From Caldilinea sp. CFX5 (GTDB taxonomy: Bacteria > Chloroflexota > Anaerolineae > Caldilineales > Caldilineaceae), in assembly GCA_021405325.1 (NCBI GenBank), contig QWII01000024.1, positions 42,476 to 106,475 of the forward strand: 64,000 nt of DNA, given 5' to 3'. The translations under genes were made by a program, and so were the position numbers. How positions within the stretch are numbered: the stretch's first letter is position 1; the number at the start of each line of letters is the position of its first letter. Positions 1 to 8,514 of the stretch are shown here, one piece after another. The notes beneath the pieces were generated by a model. That model was not told the DNA's origin, did no database searches, and worked only from the letters and a program-made list of their open reading frames with translations.

Positions 1-1185
1 GACCATAAAACACCGAGTGGCGTTGGGCGTATCGATCTACAAAAGAAACATCAGGTGGTGATTCTGGTGGGCGGCATTGTGGAAGAGGTGGCTGTTGAAA
101 TTGGCGATGTGGTCAAGAAGGGGCAGACGCTTGTTAAACTTAATACACAGGAACTGGAATGGGCCGTCCAGCAAGCCGAGATGAATCTGGAAAATGCCCG
201 CCTCTCGCTGGCGAAGCTGAATGAAACCGTCGAAGCGACCGATATTGCCCAGGCGGAAGCCAATGTCCTCTCCGCCAAAGAGAACCTGGCGCTTGTCCAG
301 AGCGGCCCCACCAAAGAACAGCTAAGCGCCGCCGAGAACAGTGCTGCGGCGGCCTGGGCTGCCTATGAAGAACTGCAAGCAGGTCCCACCCAGGAGCAAT
401 TGACCCAGGCCAACGCCAGCCTGCGCCTTGCCGAAATCAACTTAAAGGAAGCGCAACGCGCCTACGACAAGATCGCCTGGATGCCCGAAGCCGGGACTAC
501 CCCTGAATCGGCGGCGCTGCAAAATGCCACCATTTCCTACGAATCGGCCAAAGCATCGTATGATGAGACGGTGAAGCCGGCGAAAAAATCCAGCTTACAG
601 ACGTCGTTGGCCGGCGCCCAAAGCGCCCAGGATGCGCTGAATGAACTCAAGAAGAAACCCACCCCGGCCGAATTGGCGGGCGCCAAAGCGGCCCTGGCCA
701 GCGCCGAAGCAACCTTAGCCAAACTCAAGAAGGGTCCCAACCCCAATGATTTGCGCCAGGCCGAAATCGGCGTCGAACAGGCGTTGATTGCCCTGGAACA
801 GGCCCGCTTGAATCTGGAAAATGCCGTGGTGGTCGCGCCCATCGACGGCACCGTTCTGGCGCTCAACGTTGAATCAGGCTTAAGCATTAGCGGCGGCAGT
901 GTCATTGCCACGCTGGCGGATGTCAGCAAATTGAAACTGACAGTCAATGTCGAACAGAAGGATATTGGCAAAATTCAGACGGGCCAAGGCGCAACTGTTT
1001 CCGTCTACGGCATCACCGATCGCACCTTCAACGGCGTTGTCGATCTGATCGTGCCGGTGAGCGACACCAGCACCGGTCTGGTCACCTTCCCCGTGACCCT
1101 GAGTCTCACCGACGAATCGCTGGCCGGCCTGCTCCCCGGCATGACCGCCACCGCTATCTTCACCGAAACCGAAGAAGCGAAGTAA
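1..1185 (+). CDS. HlyD/RND-type periplasmic adaptor subunit, 5' end outside window
   Basis: The reading frame is open from base 1, so the true start lies left of the window; the GTG at 55 is only an internal codon. The visible part (about 394 codons) has the layout of membrane-fusion proteins. A lipoyl-like half with the glycine turn GGIVEEVAVEIGDVVKKGQ comes first. A long Ala/Gln/Leu-rich alpha-helical hairpin with tandem repeats (QAEANV, GPTKEQL, GPTQEQL, TPAEL, GPNPNDL) follows. Then come the second lipoyl half (VVAPIDGTVLALNVESGLSI) and a beta-barrel ending in PGMTATAIFTE. Such proteins link an inner-membrane ABC or RND exporter to the outside. The partner exporter is not visible here. 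Function is assigned from architecture; the substrate is unknown. Confidence 0.88.
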   Translation, partial: DHKTPSGVGRIDLQKKHQVVILVGGIVEEVAVEIGDVVKKGQTLVKLNTQELEWAVQQAEMNLENARLSLAKLNETVEATDIAQAEANVLSAKENLALVQSGPTKEQLSAAENSAAAAWAAYEELQAGPTQEQLTQANASLRLAEINLKEAQRAYDKIAWMPEAGTTPESAALQNATISYESAKASYDETVKPAKKSSLQTSLAGAQSAQDALNELKKKPTPAELAGAKAALASAEATLAKLKKGPNPNDLRQAEIGVEQALIALEQARLNLENAVVVAPIDGTVLALNVESGLSISGGSVIATLADVSKLKLTVNVEQKDIGKIQTGQGATVSVYGITDRTFNGVVDLIVPVSDTSTGLVTFPVTLSLTDESLAGLLPGMTATAIFTETEEAK

Positions 1186-1199
1186 CGGTAGTAAAAAAA

Positions 1200-1237
1200 G
1201 TTAACACGGATCGGTGTTTCTTCCGATCCGTGTTAAC
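1200..1237 (+). terminator. 15-bp perfect hairpin after the HlyD-type gene
   Basis: GTTAACACGGATCGG (1200-1214) is perfectly complementary to 1223-1237 with an 8-nt loop, 15 nt after the adaptor stop codon. An A-run precedes it but no T-run follows, so on the plus strand it may be a processing hairpin or one of the dispersed palindromes of this genome rather than a classic terminator. Confidence 0.55.
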
Positions 1238-1276
1238 TGGATGTTATATCTCTGATTGAACAGTAGAAAATAACGC

Positions 1277-3004
1277 ATGCAAAACAATTTTTGGTCTTTT
1301 TCAACCACCTCTATACTCAGGCAAGGAGCCATCCGATTGTGGCCCCTTTGCTTGACCCTCGCCTTGAGTTTATGGCTTGGTTGGCCGGCAGCGCTCCATG
1401 CCCAATCCACGGCGCCGACGCCCATGCCCTTAGCCCCGGCCAACACCTTGATCGCGGTCGCCGGTGGTCATGGCGCCGACTTGTGGAACGCTGACAATGG
1501 CGCGCTGGTCGCACAAGTAGCGCCGGGGACACGGTTGATCGCCAGTAAACGCTCCGCTGATGGGCAATGGCTCTATGTCACGGCTGACAGCGGTAGCAGC
1601 GGCTGGGCAGCGGCCAAGTCGCTGATTGTCTTCTACCGCATTGAATTGTTGACCGAAGCAGTGACGATCACCCCAGCCGTCCCAACGCCGGCAGCGGCGC
1701 CACCCGTGGAACAGAGCGCATCGATCACAGCAACAACGCCGGAAACAGCAACCACCGCAACAACGGTCGCTGCCGCAAGCGCCGCCACAGTGGACACAGC
1801 GCCGGAGGAAGCGACGGTAGCAACGGTTCGTTCCACCACACGCCTGAACATTCGCAGCGGCCCCGGCACAAGCTATGCTGTCATCAGCAAAGCCGAACCG
1901 GCGCAACAACTCACCATTGTCAGTCGCTCAACGGATGGCGGCTGGGTAGAAATAGCGTTGCCCAATGCGTCCGGACAGACAGGGTGGGTGGCCGCTCAAT
2001 ATCTGGCGACCGGTACGGCGGCGATGGCAGCCACACCTACCCTAAACACGCCTTCAAGGCAAAACAATGGTGTGGCCGCGCCAGCCGGTGGCCTCACCGG
2101 CAAGTTAGTTTTTCAGACCAGCTTTGGCGGCCCAATCTATCTTTATGAACTAGCCGGCGGCAATCTGCGCCAACTGACCAGCGGCTTTGACCCCGCCCTC
2201 AGCCCCGACGGACGCCAAGTTGTCTTTACGCGCGGCGGGGGAGACAACGGTATCTATCTCATCAACGCTGATGGCAGCGGCGAACGCAAAATTTTTGGCG
2301 AACGCGAACTGTTGCTCTCGCCCAAGTGGAGCCCCGACGGCAAGTGGATTGTCTTTATGCGCGGCGACGAGTTTGAACCCTGCTTTGTCGACGATGAAGA
2401 TGGGCGCTGTTACCGCGAACCGCTCTTCCCCGGCGGCAATGCGTTTGACCATCCCCAAGGCAAAAATCCGGTGACAAAGCTGGCGCGGATTGATAGCAAT
2501 GGCGGCAACTATCGCGACCTTGCCACCCTGGAGCAAGCGATGGCTCCGGACTGGAACAGCGGCGGCATTGTCTACCAATCGGCCGGCGGCTTGCAGATCA
2601 CGGCGGATCAGGCCGGCGATCCCAACCGCAAGCTCTTTTTCCAGATTCAACGCCAATACCACCAGGATCCCGACTGGCAACCCGGTGGTGGACGGGTGGT
2701 CTTCCAACAGAGGCAAGGTTCACACTGGGAGATCTTTGGCGTCAACCCCGATGGCGGTGGTCTAGCCGCATTGACCCGACCGGCGACCGCGCTGGTCGAT
2801 ACGATGCCCAGCAATGTGGCGCCGGCGTGGAGTCCCAATGGCCAATACATTGTCTTCCTGAGCAACCGCACAGACGGCAATGAAGCCGGCCCGTGGCGCT
2901 TGTGGGTCATGAATGGTGACGGCAGCAACCAACGCCCGCTCCCGGTCAATTTGACCTTTAACTACGGCTATACGAATGAACAGGTTGTGGATTGGGGGCC
3001 GTAA
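1277..3004 (+). CDS. Secreted protein with two SH3b domains and a TolB/PD40 beta-propeller
   Basis: A 575-residue exported protein. Residues 1-43 form a signal peptide (basic start, hydrophobic LCLTLALSLWLGW, AlaXAla-like LHAQ). A degenerate SH3b module lies at about 50-120, followed by a Thr/Ala-rich linker. A typical bacterial SH3 domain (TRLNIRSGPGTSYAVISK) lies at about 183-245. From about 275 to the end there are TolB-like PD40 blades with repeated SPDGRQVVFTRGG, SPDGKWIVFMRG and SPNGQYIVFLSNR signatures. SH3b domains generally bind cell-wall or surface polymers, and PD40 propellers mediate protein contacts, so a cell-surface scaffold is inferred. The ATG at 1277 has only a weak upstream ribosome site. 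It stands alone, and no enzymatic motif is visible. Confidence 0.85.
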   Translation: MQNNFWSFSTTSILRQGAIRLWPLCLTLALSLWLGWPAALHAQSTAPTPMPLAPANTLIAVAGGHGADLWNADNGALVAQVAPGTRLIASKRSADGQWLYVTADSGSSGWAAAKSLIVFYRIELLTEAVTITPAVPTPAAAPPVEQSASITATTPETATTATTVAAASAATVDTAPEEATVATVRSTTRLNIRSGPGTSYAVISKAEPAQQLTIVSRSTDGGWVEIALPNASGQTGWVAAQYLATGTAAMAATPTLNTPSRQNNGVAAPAGGLTGKLVFQTSFGGPIYLYELAGGNLRQLTSGFDPALSPDGRQVVFTRGGGDNGIYLINADGSGERKIFGERELLLSPKWSPDGKWIVFMRGDEFEPCFVDDEDGRCYREPLFPGGNAFDHPQGKNPVTKLARIDSNGGNYRDLATLEQAMAPDWNSGGIVYQSAGGLQITADQAGDPNRKLFFQIQRQYHQDPDWQPGGGRVVFQQRQGSHWEIFGVNPDGGGLAALTRPATALVDTMPSNVAPAWSPNGQYIVFLSNRTDGNEAGPWRLWVMNGDGSNQRPLPVNLTFNYGYTNEQVVDWGP

Positions 3005-3063
3005 CCACCCCAACAGGTAATCTTGGTTGTTCACAAGTTGTGCGTGTCTTCAACAAAATTTTT

Positions 3064-3126
3064 ATCAAAGATTACGCAGATTACGCAGATTTTTCTTTTA
3101 TCGACGTAATCTGCGTAATCTTTGAT
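3064..3126. repeat. 22-bp inverted repeat with GATTACGCAG units, in the leader of the next gene
   Basis: Bases 3064-3085 and 3105-3126 are perfectly complementary. Each arm is built from two tandem copies of ATTACGCAG or its complement. The element ends 28 bp before the GTG start at 3155, so it would form a hairpin in the 5' untranslated region. A near-identical element lies at 60301-60370 in the same position relative to another gene. Confidence 0.9.
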
Positions 3127-3154
3127 CATTTCACGCTAGAAGAGGATCATCCCT

Positions 3155-4924
3155 GTGTCAACAAGCAAAAACCAGACCGCCATTACCATTGATACGCCCA
3201 TGGCGCCCCCCTACTGGGCGCTGTTGGAACGTGAGTTGTTGGCCGTGCAGAGTACCGCCTGTCATGAGTTCTTTGACCATTACTTTGACGAGCGGGGCTA
3301 TCTGCTCTGCGTCCCGCGTTGGGGCGGCAATGATGGGCCGGATGACGCCGCCGAGAACTTTCTGAATTGGACGATGCTCTATGCGCTCGGTGCGCCGGCC
3401 AGCGTGTTGGACATTTACAAACGGGCCTGGGAAGGGCATCTACGCCAATACACGGAAGCCAAGACGGTGGAAGTGCCGTTGGCGCGCGAAGGGATGTATT
3501 ACAAAGAGTTCCCCGTCATGTTTGACTGGTTTCACAACGGCGAAGGCTTTTCAGCCTTCTACCTGGAAGGGCTGTGCGACCCGGCGGATCGCAAATTCCA
3601 GCAGCGCACCCGTCGCTATGCCGGTTTCTACATGAACGAAGATCCGCAAGCGCCCAACTATGACCCGCAACACAAGATCATCCGCAGCATGTTCAACGGC
3701 AGCCGCGGCCCGCTGCTGCGCAAAGCAACCGGTCAGGATTGGGCCGGCGACCCCATCGAGGTGGAAGGCCGCTTTTCCCCCCTGCACGGCGAACGCACTT
3801 ACGACGAGATGATCGCCCACTTCAAGGATTACAACGATGTCGTCGGCGACCAGCCACTTAACCTCTGTACGACGACCTTATCGCTCAATGCTTACGCGAT
3901 GACCGGTGAGCAAAAGTATCGCGATTGGACGCTGGAATATGTCGATGCCTGGGTGGAACGCACGGAAGCCAACGGCGGCATCATCCCCACCAACATCGGG
4001 CTGGACGGCACGATTGGCGGCGAAGCGGGCGGGCGCTGGTATGGCGGCGTCTATGGCTGGGGCTTTACGGTGACAGTGCCGCAGACCGGCGAACTGGCGC
4101 ACCGCACCTATTTCCATGTGCGCTCGCTCTATGGCTTTGGCAATGCGCTGCTCTTGACCGGCGACGAACGCTATGTAGACACCTGGCGTGGCGTGATCGA
4201 TTACATCAATGCCAACGCCCGTGAGATCGACGGCAAAACCATGTGGCCGAATGCCTACGGCGACTATTTTGGCGCGGAAGATTGGTATGATTGGAAGCCC
4301 TATCCCTTCCATTCGGGCGGGCAGGAGGTCTACTACTGGTCGATGAAGCCTGAGGATCTACGGCTGGTCTACAAAAATCCGTGGATTGACTACTTGCATG
4401 GCAAAAATGCCAACTACCCGGTCGAAGCGTTACAACAGGACCTGGATCAGGTGCGCCGCAAAGTCGAACTCATGCGCGCCGACACGACTACGCCCGATAC
4501 CCGTCTCTCCGATGACCCAAATCACATCAACCCGGCGACTACTGAAGCGCTCACCCAACTGATGCTGGGTGGCATCCCCACCGGGCGCACCGGCGCTTCA
4601 CTCCATGCCCGTCTGCGCTACTTCGACCCGGCCCGTCGTCGCCCCGGCATCCCGGAAGATGTGGCCGCACTGGTCGAAAAGATGACCGCCGATGAGACAG
4701 TCGTGACGCTGGTCAATGTCAATCAGATCGAAGCGCGCACGCTCATTGTCCAGGGCGGCGCCTATGGCGAACATCAAATTGAAGCCGTCACCGCCTATGG
4801 CAAAAACGTGCCGGTTGACAACGCTTCCTTCACCGTCCACCTGGCTCCTGGTTCCGGCGCCCGGTTGACGCTCAAGATGAAGCGCTACGCCAACCAACCC
4901 ACCTTCGCCTTCCCGTGGGTCTAA
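3155..4924 (+). CDS. Large soluble protein of unknown function, possible alpha/alpha-barrel carbohydrate-active fold
   Basis: A 589-residue protein without signal peptide or membrane segments. The GTG start at 3155 is preceded by AGAGGAT at a suitable distance. The sequence is rich in Trp, Tyr, Asp and Gly with helical segments punctuated by aromatic-acidic motifs (YYKEFPVMFDWFHNGEGF, GGRWYGGVYGWGF, GDYFGAEDWYDWKPYP). This is the texture of six-hairpin glycosidase or lyase folds. The last 100 residues look like a small beta-domain (VVTLVNVNQIEARTL) of the kind attached to such enzymes. I do not recognise a named family, and catalytic residues cannot be assigned. The gene is not in an obvious operon. 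Confidence is high that it is a gene, low on function. Confidence 0.75.
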   Translation: MSTSKNQTAITIDTPMAPPYWALLERELLAVQSTACHEFFDHYFDERGYLLCVPRWGGNDGPDDAAENFLNWTMLYALGAPASVLDIYKRAWEGHLRQYTEAKTVEVPLAREGMYYKEFPVMFDWFHNGEGFSAFYLEGLCDPADRKFQQRTRRYAGFYMNEDPQAPNYDPQHKIIRSMFNGSRGPLLRKATGQDWAGDPIEVEGRFSPLHGERTYDEMIAHFKDYNDVVGDQPLNLCTTTLSLNAYAMTGEQKYRDWTLEYVDAWVERTEANGGIIPTNIGLDGTIGGEAGGRWYGGVYGWGFTVTVPQTGELAHRTYFHVRSLYGFGNALLLTGDERYVDTWRGVIDYINANAREIDGKTMWPNAYGDYFGAEDWYDWKPYPFHSGGQEVYYWSMKPEDLRLVYKNPWIDYLHGKNANYPVEALQQDLDQVRRKVELMRADTTTPDTRLSDDPNHINPATTEALTQLMLGGIPTGRTGASLHARLRYFDPARRRPGIPEDVAALVEKMTADETVVTLVNVNQIEARTLIVQGGAYGEHQIEAVTAYGKNVPVDNASFTVHLAPGSGARLTLKMKRYANQPTFAFPWV

Positions 4925-4976
4925 TCGGCGCGAACATTAACAATTAATCATTGTCCGTTGTCCATTAATTATTCTG

Positions 4977-5057
4977 TTACTCTGTACGCGACGGCATGGC
5001 AAAATTCGCAATCAAGGTCACGATCAAAAAGAGAATGACCAGCATACTATTGTCCAT
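4977..5057 (-). CDS. 26-residue single-pass membrane peptide
   Basis: The peptide is MDNSMLVILFLIVTLIANFA followed by MPSRTE. It has a short polar N-terminus, one continuous hydrophobic helix and a charged C-terminus. The ATG (5055-5057) is preceded on the minus strand by GGAAGGGG at optimal spacing, a stronger ribosome site than most in this window. A longer in-frame start at 5195 exists but would add a non-hydrophobic stretch without a ribosome site. Short single-helix proteins of this type often act as regulatory subunits of membrane complexes (KdpF is one example), but no partner is adjacent. Function unknown. Confidence 0.5.
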   Translation of the reverse strand: MDNSMLVILFLIVTLIANFAMPSRTE

Positions 5058-5465
5058 AAAAATCCCCTTCCAGTGCTGAGTTGACCGGTGCTTGTTCCGT
5101 AGTCTGTTGTGTAGATGCTGCCGGATGGGTTGCCGTCCGGCAGCAAGCATTTCTAACGTAAGCAGTTGTCCAAAAACGAAGGTCATTGTATTCATCGGAC
5201 ACGAAGGTTCCTCTCTAGCATATCACGTTTGACTGAGCAAAAGTGTAATAACTTTGACGTATTTTTGTGACACCGTTTATGGCTAGTTCACAGTGTAGCG
5301 GAAAACCGTTCGCATAACTACGGCAAAAGTCTAACAACCCGGCCGTTTGATCTATCAGCTTGCCACTGGCTGTGATAGGATGTAGTTGATCGTGCAGCGA
5401 TAATAATTTTCAATTCACAAATTATCATGTGTATTAAATATAATTAATCAACAAAAATTGCAGTT
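5058..5465. other. Intergenic region without a recognisable gene
   Basis: This stretch is AT-rich around 5220-5270 and 5400-5460. No ORF with a ribosome site or coding character was seen on either strand, and no long inverted repeat. It should contain the minus-strand promoter of the small membrane peptide. Confidence 0.5.
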
Positions 5466-5493
5466 TTGCACTTTGCAGGAGGTGTAGTATAAT
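5466..5493 (+). promoter_or_regulatory. Sigma70-type promoter of the PPK-like gene
   Basis: TTGCAC at 5466-5471 and a perfect TATAAT at 5488-5493 are separated by 16 bp. A start site about 7 nt downstream of the -10 box would be near 5500, only about 8 nt before the ATG at 5508. No Shine-Dalgarno sequence would be transcribed, so the mRNA is predicted to be leaderless or nearly so. Confidence 0.65.
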
Positions 5494-5507
5494 CATAGTT
5501 TAGTACT

Positions 5508-6380
5508 ATGCAAACATTACCTACGAATACCTTACGTTTCTTAAAACATGCGCAATCGGCACGCTTGTCGCTACCGAACCGGTTACGCGCGCTGGGGTTA
5601 ATGGCCCAGGAACTTGACCAAATGTTGACCTGGCCGCCGACTGTGACCACCAAAGTCGGCGGTACTACGCTGGCCCTGCTGCTGGATGAAGCGGCGCAAT
5701 TGGTGCAAACCCAATTGCTCCCCCGTATTCGCTGGTATCGCGTGCGGGTTACACCGATTGAACAACTGAGTGAGGCGCAACAGCTTTGGCTCCGGCGCTA
5801 TTTCCAAGAGCAGGTTTATCCCTTGCTCACCCCCTTTGCCGTCGATTCCGGTCATCCCTTTCCCTTTATCCAGGATCGCCGGCTGAACTTTCTGGTGGTC
5901 TTGCAATCCAAAAACAGACTATACGAAGCAGAACAGTATGGCGTCGTGCCGATCCCATCGCGTCTGCCCCGTTTGATTCAAACCCACCCCTGTTTACCAC
6001 CGCCGGCGCGCACGCGCAATCCCACCCCGATTCGCTGCTTTGTCTGGCGCGAAGAGGTTGTCCGCCATTTCTTGCCAACGCTCTTTAGCGGCGTCACGGT
6101 TAAGGCGGTCTATCAATTTCGGTTGTTGCGAGCATCCCTCACTAACTCGCCATCACCAGTGGCTGCCGCGGAAGCAAGCATTCGGGTGGCCAAAGGCCCC
6201 ATTACGCAATTGGCAATCGAAAAGACGATGCCGCTCCATTTATGCCACTGGTTGAGCAATCGGCTGCCCGTCAGCATGGATCGGGTGCTGGCTTGTGCTA
6301 CGCCGTTGGGGCTGGGTGATCTCTGCGAATTGGCTGATTATTTGAAGCCCAATAACGCCATTGTTCCCGTCCGCTCCTAG
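5508..6380 (+). CDS. Polyphosphate kinase 1-related protein with only N and head domains
   Basis: A 290-residue protein matching the first half of PPK1. Residues about 20-45 (LPNRLRALGLMAQELDQML) correspond to the N-domain segment usually written LxxRLxFLAIxxxNLDEF. Residues about 105-135 (YPLLTPFAVDSGHPFPFIQD) are the hallmark of the head domain. RVAKGPITQLAIEKTMP and the final LGDLCELADYLKP match its end. Normal PPK1 is about 690-720 residues and carries the phosphorylated histidine in two C-terminal phospholipase-D-like domains. Both domains are absent, and no remnant follows the stop at 6380. Catalysis is therefore not expected. It could bind polyphosphate or dimerise with a full-length PPK1. 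The promoter predicts a leaderless mRNA. Confidence 0.75.
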   Translation: MQTLPTNTLRFLKHAQSARLSLPNRLRALGLMAQELDQMLTWPPTVTTKVGGTTLALLLDEAAQLVQTQLLPRIRWYRVRVTPIEQLSEAQQLWLRRYFQEQVYPLLTPFAVDSGHPFPFIQDRRLNFLVVLQSKNRLYEAEQYGVVPIPSRLPRLIQTHPCLPPPARTRNPTPIRCFVWREEVVRHFLPTLFSGVTVKAVYQFRLLRASLTNSPSPVAAAEASIRVAKGPITQLAIEKTMPLHLCHWLSNRLPVSMDRVLACATPLGLGDLCELADYLKPNNAIVPVRS

Positions 6381-6524
6381 CCAGGCCGCGACTGGCGGCG
6401 CAGTCGTCCGTCACGGATCGGCTCAGAACGGACAGGGTAATTACACTTTGTCGAAGTAAGCTTTTTGCTAATTCTGTTTGACCTGTGTTATCCTATAGCA
6501 TTATCGAATGGCATAACCATAAAC

Positions 6525-6780
6525 GTTGACAGAGGCCAAGACGGACTACCCCGCTTACCAGAGAGTCGCCGGTGGGTGCGAGGCGATAAGCAGTAGTTTC
6601 GTTAGCTCCTCTCCAGTTCTCGGCAGAAACGTCGTCCCTTGTCGGCGACCAATGGTCGAGCGGTTCGCACCCGTTATCGTGGAATGAGGCTGTGTGCATC
6701 ACCCTGGTCTGTGATGTCCCGGCAAAATCAGGTGGCACCACGAGGTCCCTTTCGTCCTGAGTTGACGAAAGGGACTTTTT
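6525..6780 (+). promoter_or_regulatory. T-box riboswitch leader of serS
   Basis: The canonical T-box GGTGGCACCACG lies at 6731-6742, and an intrinsic terminator follows directly. Upstream, stem I can be traced. AGAGG (from 6531) pairs with CCTCT (6608-6612), GACTAC with GTAGTT, and GCTTA with TAAGC, enclosing the conserved AGAGAG and GGTGGGTGCGAGG loop features. The 3' side of the putative specifier loop reads GTTAGCT, giving AGC (6604-6606) as the best serine specifier codon. Uncharged tRNA-Ser(GCU) would then stabilise the antiterminator and switch on the synthetase gene. The 5' boundary is approximate. Confidence 0.9.
6745..6780 (+). terminator. Rho-independent terminator of the T-box leader
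   Basis: GTCCCTTTCGTC (6745-6756) pairs perfectly with GACGAAAGGGAC (6764-6775) around a 7-nt loop, followed by five T. It overlaps the 3' side of the T-box antiterminator, as required for tRNA-dependent readthrough. Confidence 0.92.
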
Positions 6781-6786
6781 ATTTTC

Positions 6787-6847
6787 AATCTCTGAATCTC
6801 TCAATCTCCATAGCGGATCAAGCGAGAGATTCAGAGATTCAGAGATT
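6787..6847. repeat. 16-bp inverted repeat of AATCTCTGA units in the serS leader
   Basis: AATCTCTGAATCTCTC (6787-6802) is the exact complement of 6824-6839, and an additional CAGAGATT unit follows to 6847. It lies between the T-box terminator and the serS ribosome site, so it would be part of the readthrough mRNA. Confidence 0.85.
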
Positions 6848-6870
6848 AGGTAGCAGAAGGAGGGATTTGT

Positions 6871-8151
6871 ATGCTGGACATTCGCTGGATGCGCGAGAAT
6901 CGGGCAGCGTTGGCTGAGGCGATGCGCAAGCTCAACGATACAGAGGCGCCGTGGGAAAAGGCGCTGGCGCTGGATGAGGAGCGGCGCGAACTGCTGACCA
7001 AGGTGGAAGCGTTGCGCGCCGAACGCAATAGCGGCTCCAAGCAAGTCGGGGCGCTGATGCGGGAGAAAAAGAGCGAGGAAGCCAACGCGTTGAAGGGCCG
7101 CATGAGCGCCATCGGTGACGAAATCGCCGCCATCGAGACCCGTCTCAATGTGGTCGAGGTTGAGTTCCGCGATGCGATGTTGCGCATTCCCAACCCGCCC
7201 GACCCCGAAGTGCCGGTGGCGCCTGATGATTCGGGCAATAGGGTGCTCAAGGTTTGGGGCGAACTGCCCGAATTTGACTTTACTCCGCAGCCCCACTGGG
7301 AGATCGGCCAGAAGCTGGGCATCATCGATTTTGAGCGGGGCGTAAAATTATCAGGCACCCGCTTCTATTTGTTACGGGGCGCGGCGGCGCGGCTGCAACG
7401 GGCCTTATCGGACTGGTTCATTGATGTTCATAGCGGCGAACATGGCTATGAAGAGGTCTACCCACCCTTTATGGTCCATACCGATATTATGGAAGGCACC
7501 GGCAACTTGCCCAAATTTGGGGATGTCCTCTATCGCGACGCCGAGGAAGATTTCTGGTTTATTCCCACCGCGGAAGTGCCAGTGACGAATATGTACCGTG
7601 ACGAGATTATCGAGCCGGGGAAGTTACCGATCTATCATGTCGCTTCGACGCCCTGTTTCCGCCGCGAAAAGGTGTCGGCGGGCAAGGATGTGCGCGGCAT
7701 CAAGCGGGTGCATCAGTTCCAGAAGGTGGAGATGGTCAAGTTTGTCGAGCCGGCTCAGGGTCGCGCCGAGTTGGAGAGCTTGACCCGTGACGCCGAAACG
7801 TTGCTGGAACGGCTGGGGCTGACCTATCGCCGCGTCGCCATTGCCACCGGCGATCTCTCCTTTGTCGCCTGTATGAAGTATGACCTGGAAGTTTGGGCCG
7901 CCGGTTGTAACGAGTGGTTGGAAGTCAGCTCCTGCTCGTGGTTCCGCGACTTCCAGGCCCGCCGCGCCAACATCCGCTATCGCCCCGCCGAAGGGGAACG
8001 CCCGGAGTTTGTCCATACGCTCAACGGGTCGGGATTGGCGCTGCCGCGGGTGATCATCGCCATTCTGGAAAATTACCAGCAGGCCGATGGCACAGTTGTG
8101 GTGCCGGAGGTGTTGCGACCGTATATGGGTGGCATGGCTGTGATTGCGTAA
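6871..8151 (+). CDS. serS: Seryl-tRNA synthetase
   Basis: A 426-residue class II synthetase charging tRNA-Ser. The N-terminal helical arm (residues about 1-110, MLDIRWMRENRAALAEAM, then a coiled coil) contacts the long variable arm of tRNA-Ser. Motif 2 includes FRREKVSAGKDVRGIKRVHQ, and motif 3 is the C-terminal GSGLALPRVIIAILENYQ. TAEVPVTNMYRDEI is the usual serine-site loop. Length matches the bacterial family. The ATG is preceded by GAAGGAGG. Expression is controlled by the T-box leader. The window also carries four tRNA-Ser genes, including two with the GCT anticodon that matches the proposed AGC specifier. Confidence 0.98.
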   Translation: MLDIRWMRENRAALAEAMRKLNDTEAPWEKALALDEERRELLTKVEALRAERNSGSKQVGALMREKKSEEANALKGRMSAIGDEIAAIETRLNVVEVEFRDAMLRIPNPPDPEVPVAPDDSGNRVLKVWGELPEFDFTPQPHWEIGQKLGIIDFERGVKLSGTRFYLLRGAAARLQRALSDWFIDVHSGEHGYEEVYPPFMVHTDIMEGTGNLPKFGDVLYRDAEEDFWFIPTAEVPVTNMYRDEIIEPGKLPIYHVASTPCFRREKVSAGKDVRGIKRVHQFQKVEMVKFVEPAQGRAELESLTRDAETLLERLGLTYRRVAIATGDLSFVACMKYDLEVWAAGCNEWLEVSSCSWFRDFQARRANIRYRPAEGERPEFVHTLNGSGLALPRVIIAILENYQQADGTVVVPEVLRPYMGGMAVIA

Positions 8152-8514
8152 GTTTGATGCGCTGGAAACTTATTTACGGACGACAGCGGGGGAAACAAAC
8201 GCTGTTTTACCCGCGCCTGTTGCAGAGTAGAGTCACCGTACCCGCTTTAGTGATGACAAGACCCCCTACAAAACCAATGTCGCCTTTGCCTTTTGGGTTG
8301 GTGCAAGTGGAACGCCAGGGTCTGGCCGGCGGCTAGCAGAGTAACAAACTAGCCGCAAGACCGGGTAAGGTCTACCCACACGACGGGCGCAACCGATCGA
8401 GAATGCTGCAATACTAGATTTAGTTGAAACCGAGCGGGAACTGTGTTACAGTAAACTTGCGCGTTCACATTGAAGATCGTTGCGGAGAAGATCGTTGCGG
8501 AAAGGAAACGAACT
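8152..8514. other. Intergenic region between serS and the next membrane-protein gene
   Basis: No convincing gene. A 59-codon ATG frame at 8157-8336 has no ribosome site or recognisable sequence. The region ends with the promoter at 8424-8452. Confidence 0.5.
8424..8452 (+). promoter_or_regulatory. Sigma70-type promoter
   Basis: TTGAAA (8424-8429), a 17-bp spacer and TACAGT (8447-8452) precede the membrane-protein gene at 8515 by about 60 bp. Confidence 0.55.

Noticed and set aside
1..1185. GTG at 55 as the start of the HlyD-type protein
   Set aside because: The frame is open to base 1 with typical adaptor text (RIDLQKKHQVVILVGG), so the gene simply continues outside the window.
8157..8336. 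59-codon ATG frame after serS
   Set aside because: No ribosome site, no hydrophobic or domain pattern, and it overlaps no conserved feature; treated as intergenic.
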